The position numbers and the translations under genes are program-made. From Flavobacteriales bacterium UBA1993 (GTDB taxonomy: Bacteria > Bacteroidota > Bacteroidia > Flavobacteriales_G > Salibacteraceae), in assembly GCA_002336485.1 (NCBI GenBank), contig DDCZ01000027.1:1-64000 (forward strand): DNA of 64,000 bases. The letters are read 5' to 3'. Of this stretch, positions 26,278 through 34,033 are shown piece after piece. The notes below the pieces were generated by a model, which was given only the letters and a program-made list of their open reading frames with translations, made no database searches and was not told where the DNA came from. The stretch's first letter is position 1; every line of letters starts with the position of its first letter.

Positions 26278-27177
26278 CTAAACGCGTTCACATAATCCAG
26301 GAATACCAGCATTGTATGCATCGCTAAGCTGAGTGAAAAGCGTGGCTCCCTTTTCATTTCCAATTTTTCGCCCATCGGCCATATATATTGGAGTTAGCTG
26401 CCCCATGGTCCCAGTTGCGAAGGCATAATCGGCGTTATAGAACTCAACCATGGAATAATCGTCCTGTGTTGCGATAAGTTGAATGTCATGAGCGGTTTCC
26501 AGTGTCATCCTCCTAGAAATCCCGGGAAGGCATGCCACTGAGGTAGGCGTTTTTAATTCCCCATCCTTTAGAAAGAAAACATTCGTATCGTTCAGTTCAG
26601 AAATGAATCCCCGCTCATCTAGCATGACCGCTGCATCAGCTCCTGCATTGTTCGCCTCCATCTTCGCAAGAATATTGTTCAACAGGTTAGCATGGTGGAT
26701 TTTTGAGTCTAAGAATTGTGGAGCATTTCTTCTAATGGATGAAGTGATAACCTGAATACCATCTGAATTGTCGTAAACCAGCGACTTCCATTCTGCCAAG
26801 ACAATTAAGAGGCAACCAGATTGGTTTAACCGCGGGTCCATACCCGAGGTCACCTTCTCCCCCCTGGTTAGGGTTAATCTTATATGCACGTCATCTTGCA
26901 TCCCATTTGCCGTGAGCGTTTTTGATATCGCTTCTCTGATTTCCGATTCGGACGGAATATTTTGAAATCCTAAGGCATGGGCAGATTCATACAATCGCTT
27001 TAAGTGTGCACCCAACTGAAGAATTCCCCAACTGTATAGTCTTAAGCCTTCCCAGACACTATCTCCACCTTGAACCGATGAATCGAACACGCTCACCTTG
27101 GCTTCTGATCTTGGATAAAGTCCATCCTTCACATAAACCAATATGTCTTTATTCTTAGGGTTAAACTGCTGTAACAT
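26278..27177 (-). CDS. Class IV aminotransferase, similar to plant BCAT-like C-terminal half
   Basis: A 299-residue PLP enzyme of fold type IV: VSVFDSSVQGGDSVWEGLRL, RLTLTRGEKVTSGMDPRLNQ, the lysine region SKIHHANLLNNILAKMEANN, and LPGISRRMTLETAH. It transaminates branched-chain, D-amino or related acids. From memory the sequence matches the C-terminal half of plant 'branched-chain-amino-acid aminotransferase-like' proteins, whose N-terminal half resembles the next gene. Its ATG shares one base with the stop of that gene, in the same N-to-C order as the plant fusion. Confidence 0.85.
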   Translation of the reverse strand: MLQQFNPKNKDILVYVKDGLYPRSEAKVSVFDSSVQGGDSVWEGLRLYSWGILQLGAHLKRLYESAHALGFQNIPSESEIREAISKTLTANGMQDDVHIRLTLTRGEKVTSGMDPRLNQSGCLLIVLAEWKSLVYDNSDGIQVITSSIRRNAPQFLDSKIHHANLLNNILAKMEANNAGADAAVMLDERGFISELNDTNVFFLKDGELKTPTSVACLPGISRRMTLETAHDIQLIATQDDYSMVEFYNADYAFATGTMGQLTPIYMADGRKIGNEKGATLFTQLSDAYNAGIPGLCERV

Positions 27178-27899
27178 TATTCTTTGATTTGATGGTTAAG
27201 TAATTGATGGTAGTAAGGCAAGACCTCGTCTAATAATTTAGAAAACTTGGGGTCCAGTGCGCTGTCAACTGTTGTTTCGGGCCTCACAAACCCGCTACTT
27301 AAGTGGACGTTTTTATACCAGTACTTGGCCCAAATGCCGTCTTCTGGCCTAGGGCCAGGTATCCAGGACAGCATGGAGTCACTAAATGCGATATCCAAAT
27401 TTTTACAGATTTCTTCGAGGATTCTTTTTGGATTTACCAAAAAGGTGTCCGCATCAACCACCAAAGGATATTCACCTTTTTCTTCAGACACACGATGAAA
27501 TATCTCCGCCTGTCTTACGATTCCGAGATCATCAATTGTTGGCGAATGAATGACCTTGGAAAATGAACGAATCATTTTTGAAGGATCTCTTATTAGAAAA
27601 ACCGACTTCCAATTTCCCAAATAATCCATGAATTGGTCCTCTAAATGATGGGACATGTTCTTTAGAAAAACCTCTTGATTGTTACGACAAACGTTCTCTA
27701 ACTCTGTACGTATCTCGTCCCAATTAGATGACATTGAATTCAGCACTTCCATTCTCCCTGGATGCTGAAACCCTGTACGATCGAGATAACGAGCGTAGAA
27801 TGGCTCATCTATTATGTGGCAACCCAAGCGTTGACCAAAAGAGTACATCATGGCTGTACTAATGTTTCGCGGTCCTGATATGAGATGTATTTTGGTCAA
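27177..27899 (-). CDS. Sulfotransferase-like P-loop protein paired with the aminotransferase
   Basis: A 240-residue protein with a sulfotransferase-type 5' loop (HLISGPRNISTAMMYSFGQR), an R-D-P motif (SVFLIRDPSKMIRSFSKVI), and a C-terminal SWIPGPRPEDGIWAKYWYKN. It could transfer sulfate from PAPS, or just bind a nucleotide or phosphate. The C-terminal WIPGPRPEDG.WA..WY pattern also occurs, as I recall, in the N-terminal half of the plant fusion proteins. Coupled to the aminotransferase gene by a one-base overlap, so they likely act on the same substrate or complex. Confidence 0.7.
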   Translation of the reverse strand: MTKIHLISGPRNISTAMMYSFGQRLGCHIIDEPFYARYLDRTGFQHPGRMEVLNSMSSNWDEIRTELENVCRNNQEVFLKNMSHHLEDQFMDYLGNWKSVFLIRDPSKMIRSFSKVIHSPTIDDLGIVRQAEIFHRVSEEKGEYPLVVDADTFLVNPKRILEEICKNLDIAFSDSMLSWIPGPRPEDGIWAKYWYKNVHLSSGFVRPETTVDSALDPKFSKLLDEVLPYYHQLLNHQIKE

Positions 27900-27931
27900 T
27901 CTTTAGCTAAAAGACAATAATAACAACACGG

Positions 27932-28654
27932 TTGAGCAAAAACACACATTCTCCCTTTCGCTTTAAGCAATTTTCTATCGGACAATCTGAGGGTGTTTTT
28001 AAAGTTGGAACCGACGCATGTTTGCTGGCGGTCTTGAGTCCCATTTCTGGCGCCAAGCGAATATTAGACGTTGGAACCGGCACCGGTTTGATTGCATTGA
28101 TGCTGGCGCAGCGATGTCACGACGCAGCAATCTTAGCTATAGACATTAACCCTAAAGCTGCTGATTTAGCACAAGAAAATTTCAATTCCAGCCCATGGAG
28201 AGATGGATTATCTGCGATGCATGTTGAGCTTAAAAGCTTTGCCAGTTCAAATCCGGGTGGGTTTGATCATATTGTATGCAACCCCCCTTTTTTCAAAGAC
28301 AGCCTAATTAATCAAAAAACAACCACCGCTCAGGCTCGTCATGAAGTAGACTTATCGCTCACGGAACTTGTTAGTAGTGCCCGAAGGCTGTTATCGCACA
28401 ATGGTAAGTTTACATTCATTTTGCCCTATCAGCGCAGACAAGAAATCGAAGCTGAGCTTATGGCGCAGTCTCTTCATATTTTAAAACGTATAGATATTAA
28501 ACCATTTGCGAACGCCGAATCGAATAGAGTGATCTACACGGTGTCCAAAACGATGTCTACATTATCTGCGGAACCGCTAATTATTTATGACGACCAAAAC
28601 CAGTTCACTCCAACTATACTGACGTTATTCAAGCCATATTACCTCCGGCTCTAG
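27932..28654 (+). CDS. trmN6: tRNA1(Val) (adenine37-N6)-methyltransferase
   Basis: A 240-residue SAM methyltransferase. FRFKQFSIGQSEGVFKVGTD and ACLLAVLSP precede the SAM motif LDVGTGTGLIALMLAQR; the catalytic NPPF appears in HIVCNPPFFKDSL. It is the YfiC/TrmN6 family, modifying A37 of valine tRNA. It starts with TTG at 27932, the only start upstream of the conserved FRFKQF. Divergent from the sulfotransferase-like gene with 32 bases between. Confidence 0.9.
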   Translation: MSKNTHSPFRFKQFSIGQSEGVFKVGTDACLLAVLSPISGAKRILDVGTGTGLIALMLAQRCHDAAILAIDINPKAADLAQENFNSSPWRDGLSAMHVELKSFASSNPGGFDHIVCNPPFFKDSLINQKTTTAQARHEVDLSLTELVSSARRLLSHNGKFTFILPYQRRQEIEAELMAQSLHILKRIDIKPFANAESNRVIYTVSKTMSTLSAEPLIIYDDQNQFTPTILTLFKPYYLRL

Positions 28655-28714
28655 TTAATGCTTTAGACTTTGGCACACCTATTGAATATGTCGGGTATAT
28701 CAAAACCAGAAACC

Positions 28715-29113
28715 ATGAAAAATTTAGCACTTGCATTCGGATTACTTCTTACTGTTCCAACTATAATGATTGGACAAGAGGCCACCGCACCAATAGAAAT
28801 TCAAGAAGAACCTAAGGTATCGAAGCGACTTACAAGAATGACAGAGACCTTACAGTTGACGCCAACACAGGTCGATCAAGTTCGAAGCATCCACAAAAAC
28901 TATAAGCCTCATCTCGAAAATGCTCGGATCATTGAGGATAAAGCGAAGAAGAAAGAAGCAATTTTCGCACTTAAGAATGCCGAACTACAGGAGGTTAAGC
29001 AAATACTTAGTCCAGAACAATTACCACTATTGGAAGAGCATCTTGCCAAGCAAAAAGCGGTAAAGGTTCGCGGGGGGGCTCGAAAGGCAGCAGAAACACA
29101 AGATGCTGAATAG
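28715..29113 (+). CDS. Periplasmic Spy/LTXXQ-like helical protein
   Basis: About 132 residues. Signal peptide (MKNLALAFGLLLTVPTIMIG), a short acidic linker, then a helical domain with two similar motifs (LQLTPTQVDQVRSIHKNY and KQILSPEQLPLLEEHLAKQK), the LTxxQ signature of Spy/CpxP-type periplasmic chaperones and metal-stress proteins. The C-terminal lysine-rich tail ends KAAETQDAE. ATG 28715 is chosen because it opens the signal peptide. It stands just before the metal-peptide locus but is separated by a terminator. Confidence 0.65.
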   Translation: MKNLALAFGLLLTVPTIMIGQEATAPIEIQEEPKVSKRLTRMTETLQLTPTQVDQVRSIHKNYKPHLENARIIEDKAKKKEAIFALKNAELQEVKQILSPEQLPLLEEHLAKQKAVKVRGGARKAAETQDAE

Positions 29114-29131
29114 CATTCATATCAAAACACA

Positions 29132-29166
29132 ATAAGAAAGGCGGTAATCACCGCCTTTCTTATTTC
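29132..29166 (+). terminator. Rho-independent terminator between the Spy-like gene and the sigma factor
   Basis: A perfect 14-bp stem (ATAAGAAAGGCGGT with ACCGCCTTTCTTAT), loop AATC, then TTTC. It starts 18 bases after the stop at 29113 and closes the upstream unit, so the sigma factor gene needs its own promoter. Confidence 0.9.
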
Positions 29167-29174
29167 TTTGATCC

Positions 29175-29735
29175 ATGGCCAAACACCAATTATTTCCCGA
29201 TACCTGGATCGACAAATATTCAGATCAGCTACTTGGGTATGCCGTAACTAGCTTAAGAGATCGAGATACAGCCAAGGATATGGTTCAAGAAACGTTTTTT
29301 ATCGCGCTTCGATCCAAGGAAAACTACCGGGGTGAACTCAGCGAAAAAAACTGGTTGTTCCTAATATTGAGGAGTCGCATCCTCGATTACTTCAAGAAAA
29401 AGAAAGAAGTTCTAGAGTCGCAATTAATCAAAAATGATGGCGATGAGGATTCGTCTCAATTTTTGGAGACAGGAGCTTGGGACAACGACGCCGCTCCAAA
29501 AGAGTGGGCTGCAGATCGCATGGTTGAATCAAAGGAGTTCATGAGTGTACTGCAACAATGTAGAGATGGGTTAAGCGATATGCAGCAATCCGTATTCACC
29601 TTAAAGTTTATCGAAGGCATTGAATCTGATGTAATATGTAAGGAGTTAGATATAACATCTTCCAACTACTGGGTTTTAGTACATAGAGCCAAACTTCAAC
29701 TCAGGAAGTGTCTTGAAATCAATTGGATGAAATGA
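29175..29735 (+). CDS. ECF-type RNA polymerase sigma factor
   Basis: A 186-residue sigma-70 family protein with region 2 (YAVTSLRDRDTAKDMVQETF), an acidic linker, and region 4 with the helix-turn-helix EGIESDVICKELDITSSNYW followed by VLVHRAKLQLRKC. No region 1 or 3. Its gene overlaps the zinc-finger anti-sigma gene and precedes the RiPP genes, so it probably controls the locus in response to metal or redox state. The target promoter was not identified. Confidence 0.88.
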   Translation: MAKHQLFPDTWIDKYSDQLLGYAVTSLRDRDTAKDMVQETFFIALRSKENYRGELSEKNWLFLILRSRILDYFKKKKEVLESQLIKNDGDEDSSQFLETGAWDNDAAPKEWAADRMVESKEFMSVLQQCRDGLSDMQQSVFTLKFIEGIESDVICKELDITSSNYWVLVHRAKLQLRKCLEINWMK

Positions 29736-29968
29736 TAAGTTGTAAAGAAGCATCGGAATTATCGGTTAAATCTGCGGAGAAATCCCTCGGATTAAAAGGC
29801 AAGATTCAGCTTTGGTTTCATACCATGCAATGCCAGCTGTGCAAAGCATTCGATACTCAATCACGTTGGATTGGTAAGGTAGCGAGCAATCTTAAATCAG
29901 ATGAAAAATTCACTGAGGCTGAAAAAATAGAATTGAAAAAAGTAGTTGGGGAAAAATCCAACATGTAG
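29732..29968 (+). CDS. Soluble zinc-finger anti-sigma factor
   Basis: A 78-residue protein starting at the ATGA overlap with the sigma factor stop (ATG 29723 is in frame but less likely). Cys4, His30, Cys34 and Cys37 give the C-x25-H-x3-C-x2-C zinc anti-sigma (ZAS) pattern. There is no membrane helix, so it would sense an intracellular signal, for example a thiol-reactive metal or oxidation releasing the sigma factor. The lysine-rich C-terminus ends KKVVGEKSNM. Confidence 0.75.
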   Translation: MISCKEASELSVKSAEKSLGLKGKIQLWFHTMQCQLCKAFDTQSRWIGKVASNLKSDEKFTEAEKIELKKVVGEKSNM

Positions 29969-30014
29969 TTAACCGTACATTTTAAAAATCAAATCCAATA
30001 TTTATGAGCAATCA

Positions 30015-30102
30015 ATGAAAAAGCAAAAGCGTAAGTAATCTCATTACCGGTGCGCTTCTTACTGGAGCAGTTGTCGCTGCAGGTTCTATCAATGCAAATG
30101 AA
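30015..30102 (+). other. Out-of-frame signal-peptide region of the metal-peptide precursor
   Basis: In the precursor frame these bases encode KSKSVSNLITGALLTGAVV and AAGSINANE, a textbook signal peptide running straight into the Met at 30103. The frame has no ATG, GTG or TTG: a TGA at 30016-30018 closes it. The only suitable ATG, at 30015, reads M-K-K-Q-K-R-K and stops, because it is one base out of register. One A fewer in the A5 run at 30018-30022 would join them as MKSKSVSN. This is either a sequencing or assembly indel, a real mutation, or slippage. Confidence 0.75.
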
Positions 30103-30447
30103 ATGTTTAGTTACGACGACCTAGGATCTGGATCAGAATTACGAGGTGATCTTCTTGACGCTCAAAACGTGGACATGAAAAACTTTGACGCTAAATGTGG
30201 AGAAGGAAAATGTGGAGAAGAGAAGAAATCAGATGCAAAAAGCGATTCTAAGGCTGCAGACCACAAGTGTGGAGAAGGAAAGTGCGGTGAGGAAAAGGAG
30301 TCCAATGCTGAATCCAAAGCTTCCGATCACAAGTGTGGTGAAGGAAAATGTGGTGAGGAAAAGAAGTCAGACGCAGAACCGGTCGAAAAGTCCGAATCAA
30401 AGTCTTCTGAGCACAAGTGTGGTGAAGGCAAGTGTGGCGAGAAGTAA
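30103..30447 (+). CDS. hvfA: HvfA/bufferin-like RiPP precursor with four KCGEGKCGE repeats
   Basis: The uninterrupted frame codes for 114 residues: a short leader (MFSYDDLGSGSELRGDLLDA), then four KCGEGKCGE units (residues 31-39, 55-63, 77-85, 105-113) with eight Cys in C-x4-C pairs separated by Lys/Glu/Ser/Asp linkers. EGKCG is the core motif of the HvfA/bufferin group of copper-binding RiPPs, whose Cys are converted to oxazolone/thioamide or thiooxazole groups by MNIO enzymes. The next two genes encode that enzyme and its partner. A signal peptide is expected but sits out of frame upstream (30015-30102). A terminator follows at once. Confidence 0.85.
   Translation: MFSYDDLGSGSELRGDLLDAQNVDMKNFDAKCGEGKCGEEKKSDAKSDSKAADHKCGEGKCGEEKESNAESKASDHKCGEGKCGEEKKSDAEPVEKSESKSSEHKCGEGKCGEK
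30193..30441 (+). repeat. Four in-frame KCGEGKCGE repeat units
   Basis: Units at 30193-30219, 30265-30291, 30331-30357 and 30415-30441; spacing 72, 66 and 84 bases. The cores are nearly identical at DNA level (tgtgga/tgtggt...gaaggaaaa), suggesting growth by duplication. Each carries two Cys, so eight modification sites in total. Confidence 0.85.
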
Positions 30448-30464
30448 TCAATGATTAAATAACG

Positions 30465-30497
30465 AGGCCTGATCTCAATGAGTTCAGGCCTTTTTTT
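30465..30497 (+). terminator. Strong hairpin between precursor and MNIO enzyme genes
   Basis: AGGCCTGA (30465-30472) pairs with TCAGGCCT (30484-30491), with an inner CTC/GAG stem, followed by seven T. The next gene starts 9 bases after the T-run. Such intra-operon terminators let a precursor be made in large excess over its enzyme. Confidence 0.9.
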
Positions 30498-30505
30498 ATA
30501 CCCTA

Positions 30506-31324
30506 ATGGCAGAATTTGTTGGAATAGGATACCGTAAAGATTTTGGGAATGCTTTTTTGGAGTGTGCTGAAATGCAACCTGCATTTATTGAAGTGGCTCC
30601 GGAAAACTGGATAGAAGTAGGGGGTTATTGGAAGAATGAACTTCGAAAAGTTGCGGATAAGTATCCTATTTTCAATCACGGCTTATCCCTTTCCATCGGT
30701 AGCCCAGACCCAGTTGATTTTGACTTTCTCGAGAAGGTTAAAAGATTTCAATCGGAATGGGATGTGAAGATTTACTCCGAGCATTTGAGCTATAGCAAAT
30801 GTGATAATGCCCATTTATACGACTTGCTCCCAATACCCTTTCGCCAAGATGCCGTGGATCATGTATCAGAACGGATTCAACGCGTCCAAGATTTTTTAGG
30901 ACGAAAGCTGGTGATTGAAATAGTGAGCTACTATACTCCCGTAGCTGCTGAGATGTCCGAAGTAGATTTCATCAATGCCATCTTAGACAAGGCTGATTGT
31001 GAATTGCTGTTCGACATCAACAACATTTATGTCAATGGATTCAATCACAACTATGATCCAAAGGGATTCATTGATTCCTTGGATTTAAGTAGAGTGAAAT
31101 ATATTCACATGGCAGGCCATGATAAAGTGAGTGATGATTTAATAATTGACACCCACGGTCAACCAATAATAGACCCGGTCTTCGACCTTTTCGAATATTC
31201 GATTGGAAAACTAAATGGACCTGTTCCCGTGCTTTTGGAACGGGATTTTAACATTCCTGAATTAACGGAGTTGGCACAAGAACTAAATCACCTTGAAGCA
31301 ATTTGTCAAAATGTTTGGAAATGA
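30506..31324 (+). CDS. hvfB: DUF692/MNIO multinuclear iron oxidative enzyme (HvfB-type)
   Basis: A 272-residue TIM-barrel of the DUF692 (MNIO) family. Predicted metal ligands and neighbours are in place: EVAPENWI (30-36), His58 in FNHGL, His93 in SEHLSY, Glu138, Asp170-Asn172/173 in FDINNIY, His201 and His205 (HMAGH), Asp215 and His217 (DTHGQP), Glu245 (LLERD). These enzymes bind two or three irons and oxidise Cys in peptide substrates such as the adjacent precursor. Translationally coupled to the DUF2063 partner by ATGA. Confidence 0.9.
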   Translation: MAEFVGIGYRKDFGNAFLECAEMQPAFIEVAPENWIEVGGYWKNELRKVADKYPIFNHGLSLSIGSPDPVDFDFLEKVKRFQSEWDVKIYSEHLSYSKCDNAHLYDLLPIPFRQDAVDHVSERIQRVQDFLGRKLVIEIVSYYTPVAAEMSEVDFINAILDKADCELLFDINNIYVNGFNHNYDPKGFIDSLDLSRVKYIHMAGHDKVSDDLIIDTHGQPIIDPVFDLFEYSIGKLNGPVPVLLERDFNIPELTELAQELNHLEAICQNVWK

Positions 31325-32058
31325 AAGATCAAACGATTGAACAACAACAGCTTTTAGCTGCATATTGCCGAAACGGTGTAGATGTTGAAATTCTAGGAAC
31401 AACGGATGGTAGATTACACAACTACCGGAGGCTGGTTTTCAATGTGGTGAGAGATGCTCTGAGCAGCACCTATCCGCTTACCTATAATCTTTTAGAAATA
31501 AATGAATGGGAAGACCTTTGTAAGTCCTTTTTTAGTGATCATAAGTGTCAAGACCCTCAGGTATGGAGAATGCCCTTCGAACTCATCAAATATGTTCAAG
31601 AGTTTAAGGTTGATTTGACAAAGAAGTATCCCCAACTAATTGAACTACTACATTTTGAATGGCTGGAGGTTGAGTATTATATGATGCCCGATCAAAAGTT
31701 TCCAGAAGAAAAAACCAAAGATCTATGGACCTCACCCTGGCAGTTGAATCCAGAGTCTGAAATAATGCACCTCACCTACCCAGTTCATCTTAAAAATGCT
31801 CGTTTTATTTCGAGGTCGGATCAAGGAATGTACTTCTGCTTAATCTATAGACAACCTGACACTTTCAAGGTGAAATTTTTAAACCTAAGTCCATTTTTCG
31901 CATGGCTTTTGTCTCGAGTCAAGGATTCAAGCGTAGCGTTGTCGGAAATGGGACAAGAGATTGAAGATGCTTTTAATATCAGTGATCCAGAAGCGCTGAA
32001 GGAAAACATCCGGCCTTTTTTCGAAAAGTTAGTCGCTGACGGTATGGTTGTCACGTAA
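31321..32058 (+). CDS. hvfC: DUF2063-like partner of the MNIO enzyme (HvfC-type)
   Basis: About 245 residues. The N-terminal half has the partner-protein pattern LHNYRRLVFNVVRDALSSTY and PLTYNLLEINEWEDLCKSFF with H and W later (SDHKCQDPQVWRMP), which helps the MNIO recognise the leader. The C-terminal half is beta-rich then helical, ending like a small winged helix. ATG 31321 overlaps the hvfB stop; 31303 is in frame but inside hvfB. The stop overlaps the convergent lipoprotein gene by 8 bases. Confidence 0.78.
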   Translation: MKDQTIEQQQLLAAYCRNGVDVEILGTTDGRLHNYRRLVFNVVRDALSSTYPLTYNLLEINEWEDLCKSFFSDHKCQDPQVWRMPFELIKYVQEFKVDLTKKYPQLIELLHFEWLEVEYYMMPDQKFPEEKTKDLWTSPWQLNPESEIMHLTYPVHLKNARFISRSDQGMYFCLIYRQPDTFKVKFLNLSPFFAWLLSRVKDSSVALSEMGQEIEDAFNISDPEALKENIRPFFEKLVADGMVVT

Positions 32059-32695
32059 GCTCAAGCAATTCCTCCATTTCTGAGACAATCTCAACCTGAG
32101 CGTCAATAAGTGGCTTTAAATCCACTACGGATTCCGATTTCGCACCTTGGTAGGATTCAATTATTGGGATAGTCAGCGTTATTTTAAGTGCAATTTGGTT
32201 GTTTCGGAGTTGGTTTATCTGGTTGGAAAGCTTGCTCCATTTATCTTCTCCCTGATCCCTTTTAGATTTGTATCGATCTTGACTTCCCTCGATTTGTTGC
32301 GCTATCTCTTCTTTTAGAGTAGAATCTGTGATTGATTCGAGATAATTAGTTGCGGCCAAATAGTAGTCTTCGTTTCTAGATTTGAAAGCAATCCAATCAT
32401 CCTTCTGGTCGGCGACCGTACTGTTCAATTTCTCAATGGATGACTCAAGAGACCTAAGCCGTTCATTCTTGGCAAGCAGCGCTTCATATAGCACATCAAC
32501 GTCATCTGAATATTGTAACCGAGAAAAGCTACCGTATTCAAATGAATCTGAAGACTCGACGGCCTTAATTGCATTCGTTGGCGCCATCTCTAGCAAGGCC
32601 ATCGGCTCATTTTGAATTGTTTCCTTTTGGTCGCAGCTAAAAAGTAAGATGCTCAGAACGATAACGGGAATTGCTTTCATGAAATTTTTCATCAA
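32051..32695 (-). CDS. Coiled-coil lipoprotein of unknown function
   Basis: A 214-residue protein. Lipobox LSILLFSCDQ (Cys at about 21), then a long region rich in Glu/Lys/Ser/Leu that should form coiled coils (YEALLAKNERLRSLESSIEK and IAQQIEGSQDRYKSKRDQGE). ATG 32695 gives MMKNFMKAIPVIV. Convergent with hvfC. I recognise no family. Confidence 0.6.
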   Translation of the reverse strand: MMKNFMKAIPVIVLSILLFSCDQKETIQNEPMALLEMAPTNAIKAVESSDSFEYGSFSRLQYSDDVDVLYEALLAKNERLRSLESSIEKLNSTVADQKDDWIAFKSRNEDYYLAATNYLESITDSTLKEEIAQQIEGSQDRYKSKRDQGEDKWSKLSNQINQLRNNQIALKITLTIPIIESYQGAKSESVVDLKPLIDAQVEIVSEMEELLELT

Positions 32696-32754
32696 AGAAA
32701 GCTCTGGCTCTTGTTAAGACATCACAAGTTCAGTCAAGAAAGCCTATCGTTTCG

Positions 32755-33966
32755 TCAATTTTCCGCGGTCTCAGGAGGGGTAAGCTTTGTGATTTGGCTC
32801 ATCATCCAAATTGCAATCAACGTAAAGAGTGCTCCGAGAACACCAACTTTCCAAAAACCGAATACGTGATGTCCACCATCTGGAATGGTAACAAGAATCC
32901 CAGCAATAATACTTGACACCCCCGCCGTTAAATTTTGGACCGAGGCATTTAAGCTCATGAAACTTCCACGGTTTCGCGGTTTGATTACGGATGTAACAAT
33001 AGCCGTTGAAGGAACCATTCTTCCGCCAGCCAAAACAAAGAAGAGCCCAGTCACCACCAACGCAGACCAAAGTGGCACCCGAGGTAAATTGGTCAGAACG
33101 AGTATTGGAATCAAGGATAGAAATGCCATAATATTAAAAACTCGCGGTCGGCCTACCCTATCTGCCCACTTTCCCACACGTGGATTCGTAAACATGGTAG
33201 CCAACCCTCCCACAAGGTAAAACCAAGTGATTTGATCGCGTTCAAAACCAACATTCTCTACTAGATATGGGGTGATAAACGGGATGACAGCAAAATGCCC
33301 AAACATGAGCAGCATGGTATAAACAAGGGCCATCCATTGATTCTTGTGATTCGGAATGTCTCGGATGAATTTGAATGAGTTCACCTTTGGCCCAGGTTGA
33401 TCTAAGTGTCCTCGCACTGGGGGCAACGTGAAGTATACTGCAACCGCATTGATGGCACTCGCCGTTCCCAAGAGGATAAAAGGCCAGTTCCAGCCATAGT
33501 TGAATGCAAAGTATAATCCTATAGGTAAACCGAAGGCAGACGCCATTGAAAACGCTGTCATTACAACACCTAGACCCCACGCTCTTCTTTGAACAGCAAT
33601 TGCATCGCTGACTATGGCTATAACCGTAGAGCTGATTACACCCCCAAAGGCTCCTGTCAATATCCTGGCGGTAATAAGTCCTTCGTAGGTGTCAACAAAA
33701 CCGCACATGAATGTGCCAAGGGTAAACCCAACATATGAAAACAGGAAATAGGATTTTCGGTCGAACGAATCCACGAAAAAGGCGCTGACCAATCCTGTGA
33801 TTCCGGCCGTAATCGTATATGAGGCGACAAGGAAAGAGAATTGTTGAGAACCAATTACCAGTTCTTCCATGAGCATTTCGCCCAAGGGCATAATGATCAT
33901 AAAATCCATTATGTGCGTGAACTGTGACGCAGCAAGCAGGTATAAAATTATTTTCTCGGACTTCAT
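32755..33966 (-). CDS. Major facilitator superfamily transporter
   Basis: A 403-residue, 12-helix MFS protein: FMIIMPLGEMLM in TM1, a DSFDRKSYF loop between TM2 and TM3, ARILTGAFGGVISSTVIAIV in TM4, and a second-half GKWADRVGRPRVF loop. The DHA1-type layout is common for drug or small-molecule efflux, but the substrate is unknown. It is 59 bases upstream of the lipoprotein gene on the same strand, so possibly co-transcribed. Confidence 0.88.
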   Translation of the reverse strand: MKSEKIILYLLAASQFTHIMDFMIIMPLGEMLMEELVIGSQQFSFLVASYTITAGITGLVSAFFVDSFDRKSYFLFSYVGFTLGTFMCGFVDTYEGLITARILTGAFGGVISSTVIAIVSDAIAVQRRAWGLGVVMTAFSMASAFGLPIGLYFAFNYGWNWPFILLGTASAINAVAVYFTLPPVRGHLDQPGPKVNSFKFIRDIPNHKNQWMALVYTMLLMFGHFAVIPFITPYLVENVGFERDQITWFYLVGGLATMFTNPRVGKWADRVGRPRVFNIMAFLSLIPILVLTNLPRVPLWSALVVTGLFFVLAGGRMVPSTAIVTSVIKPRNRGSFMSLNASVQNLTAGVSSIIAGILVTIPDGGHHVFGFWKVGVLGALFTLIAIWMMSQITKLTPPETAEN

Positions 33967-34033
33967 TGAGGTCCGCGAATATGGTCATAAGGACGGTACT
34001 CCTTAACTCGTAGGAAAAATTCCTTGCTCCGAC

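Noticed and set aside
30193..30441. Regularly spaced repeats resembling a small CRISPR array
   Set aside because: Repeats are in frame and encode KCGEGKCGE; spacers are coding linkers, no cas genes.
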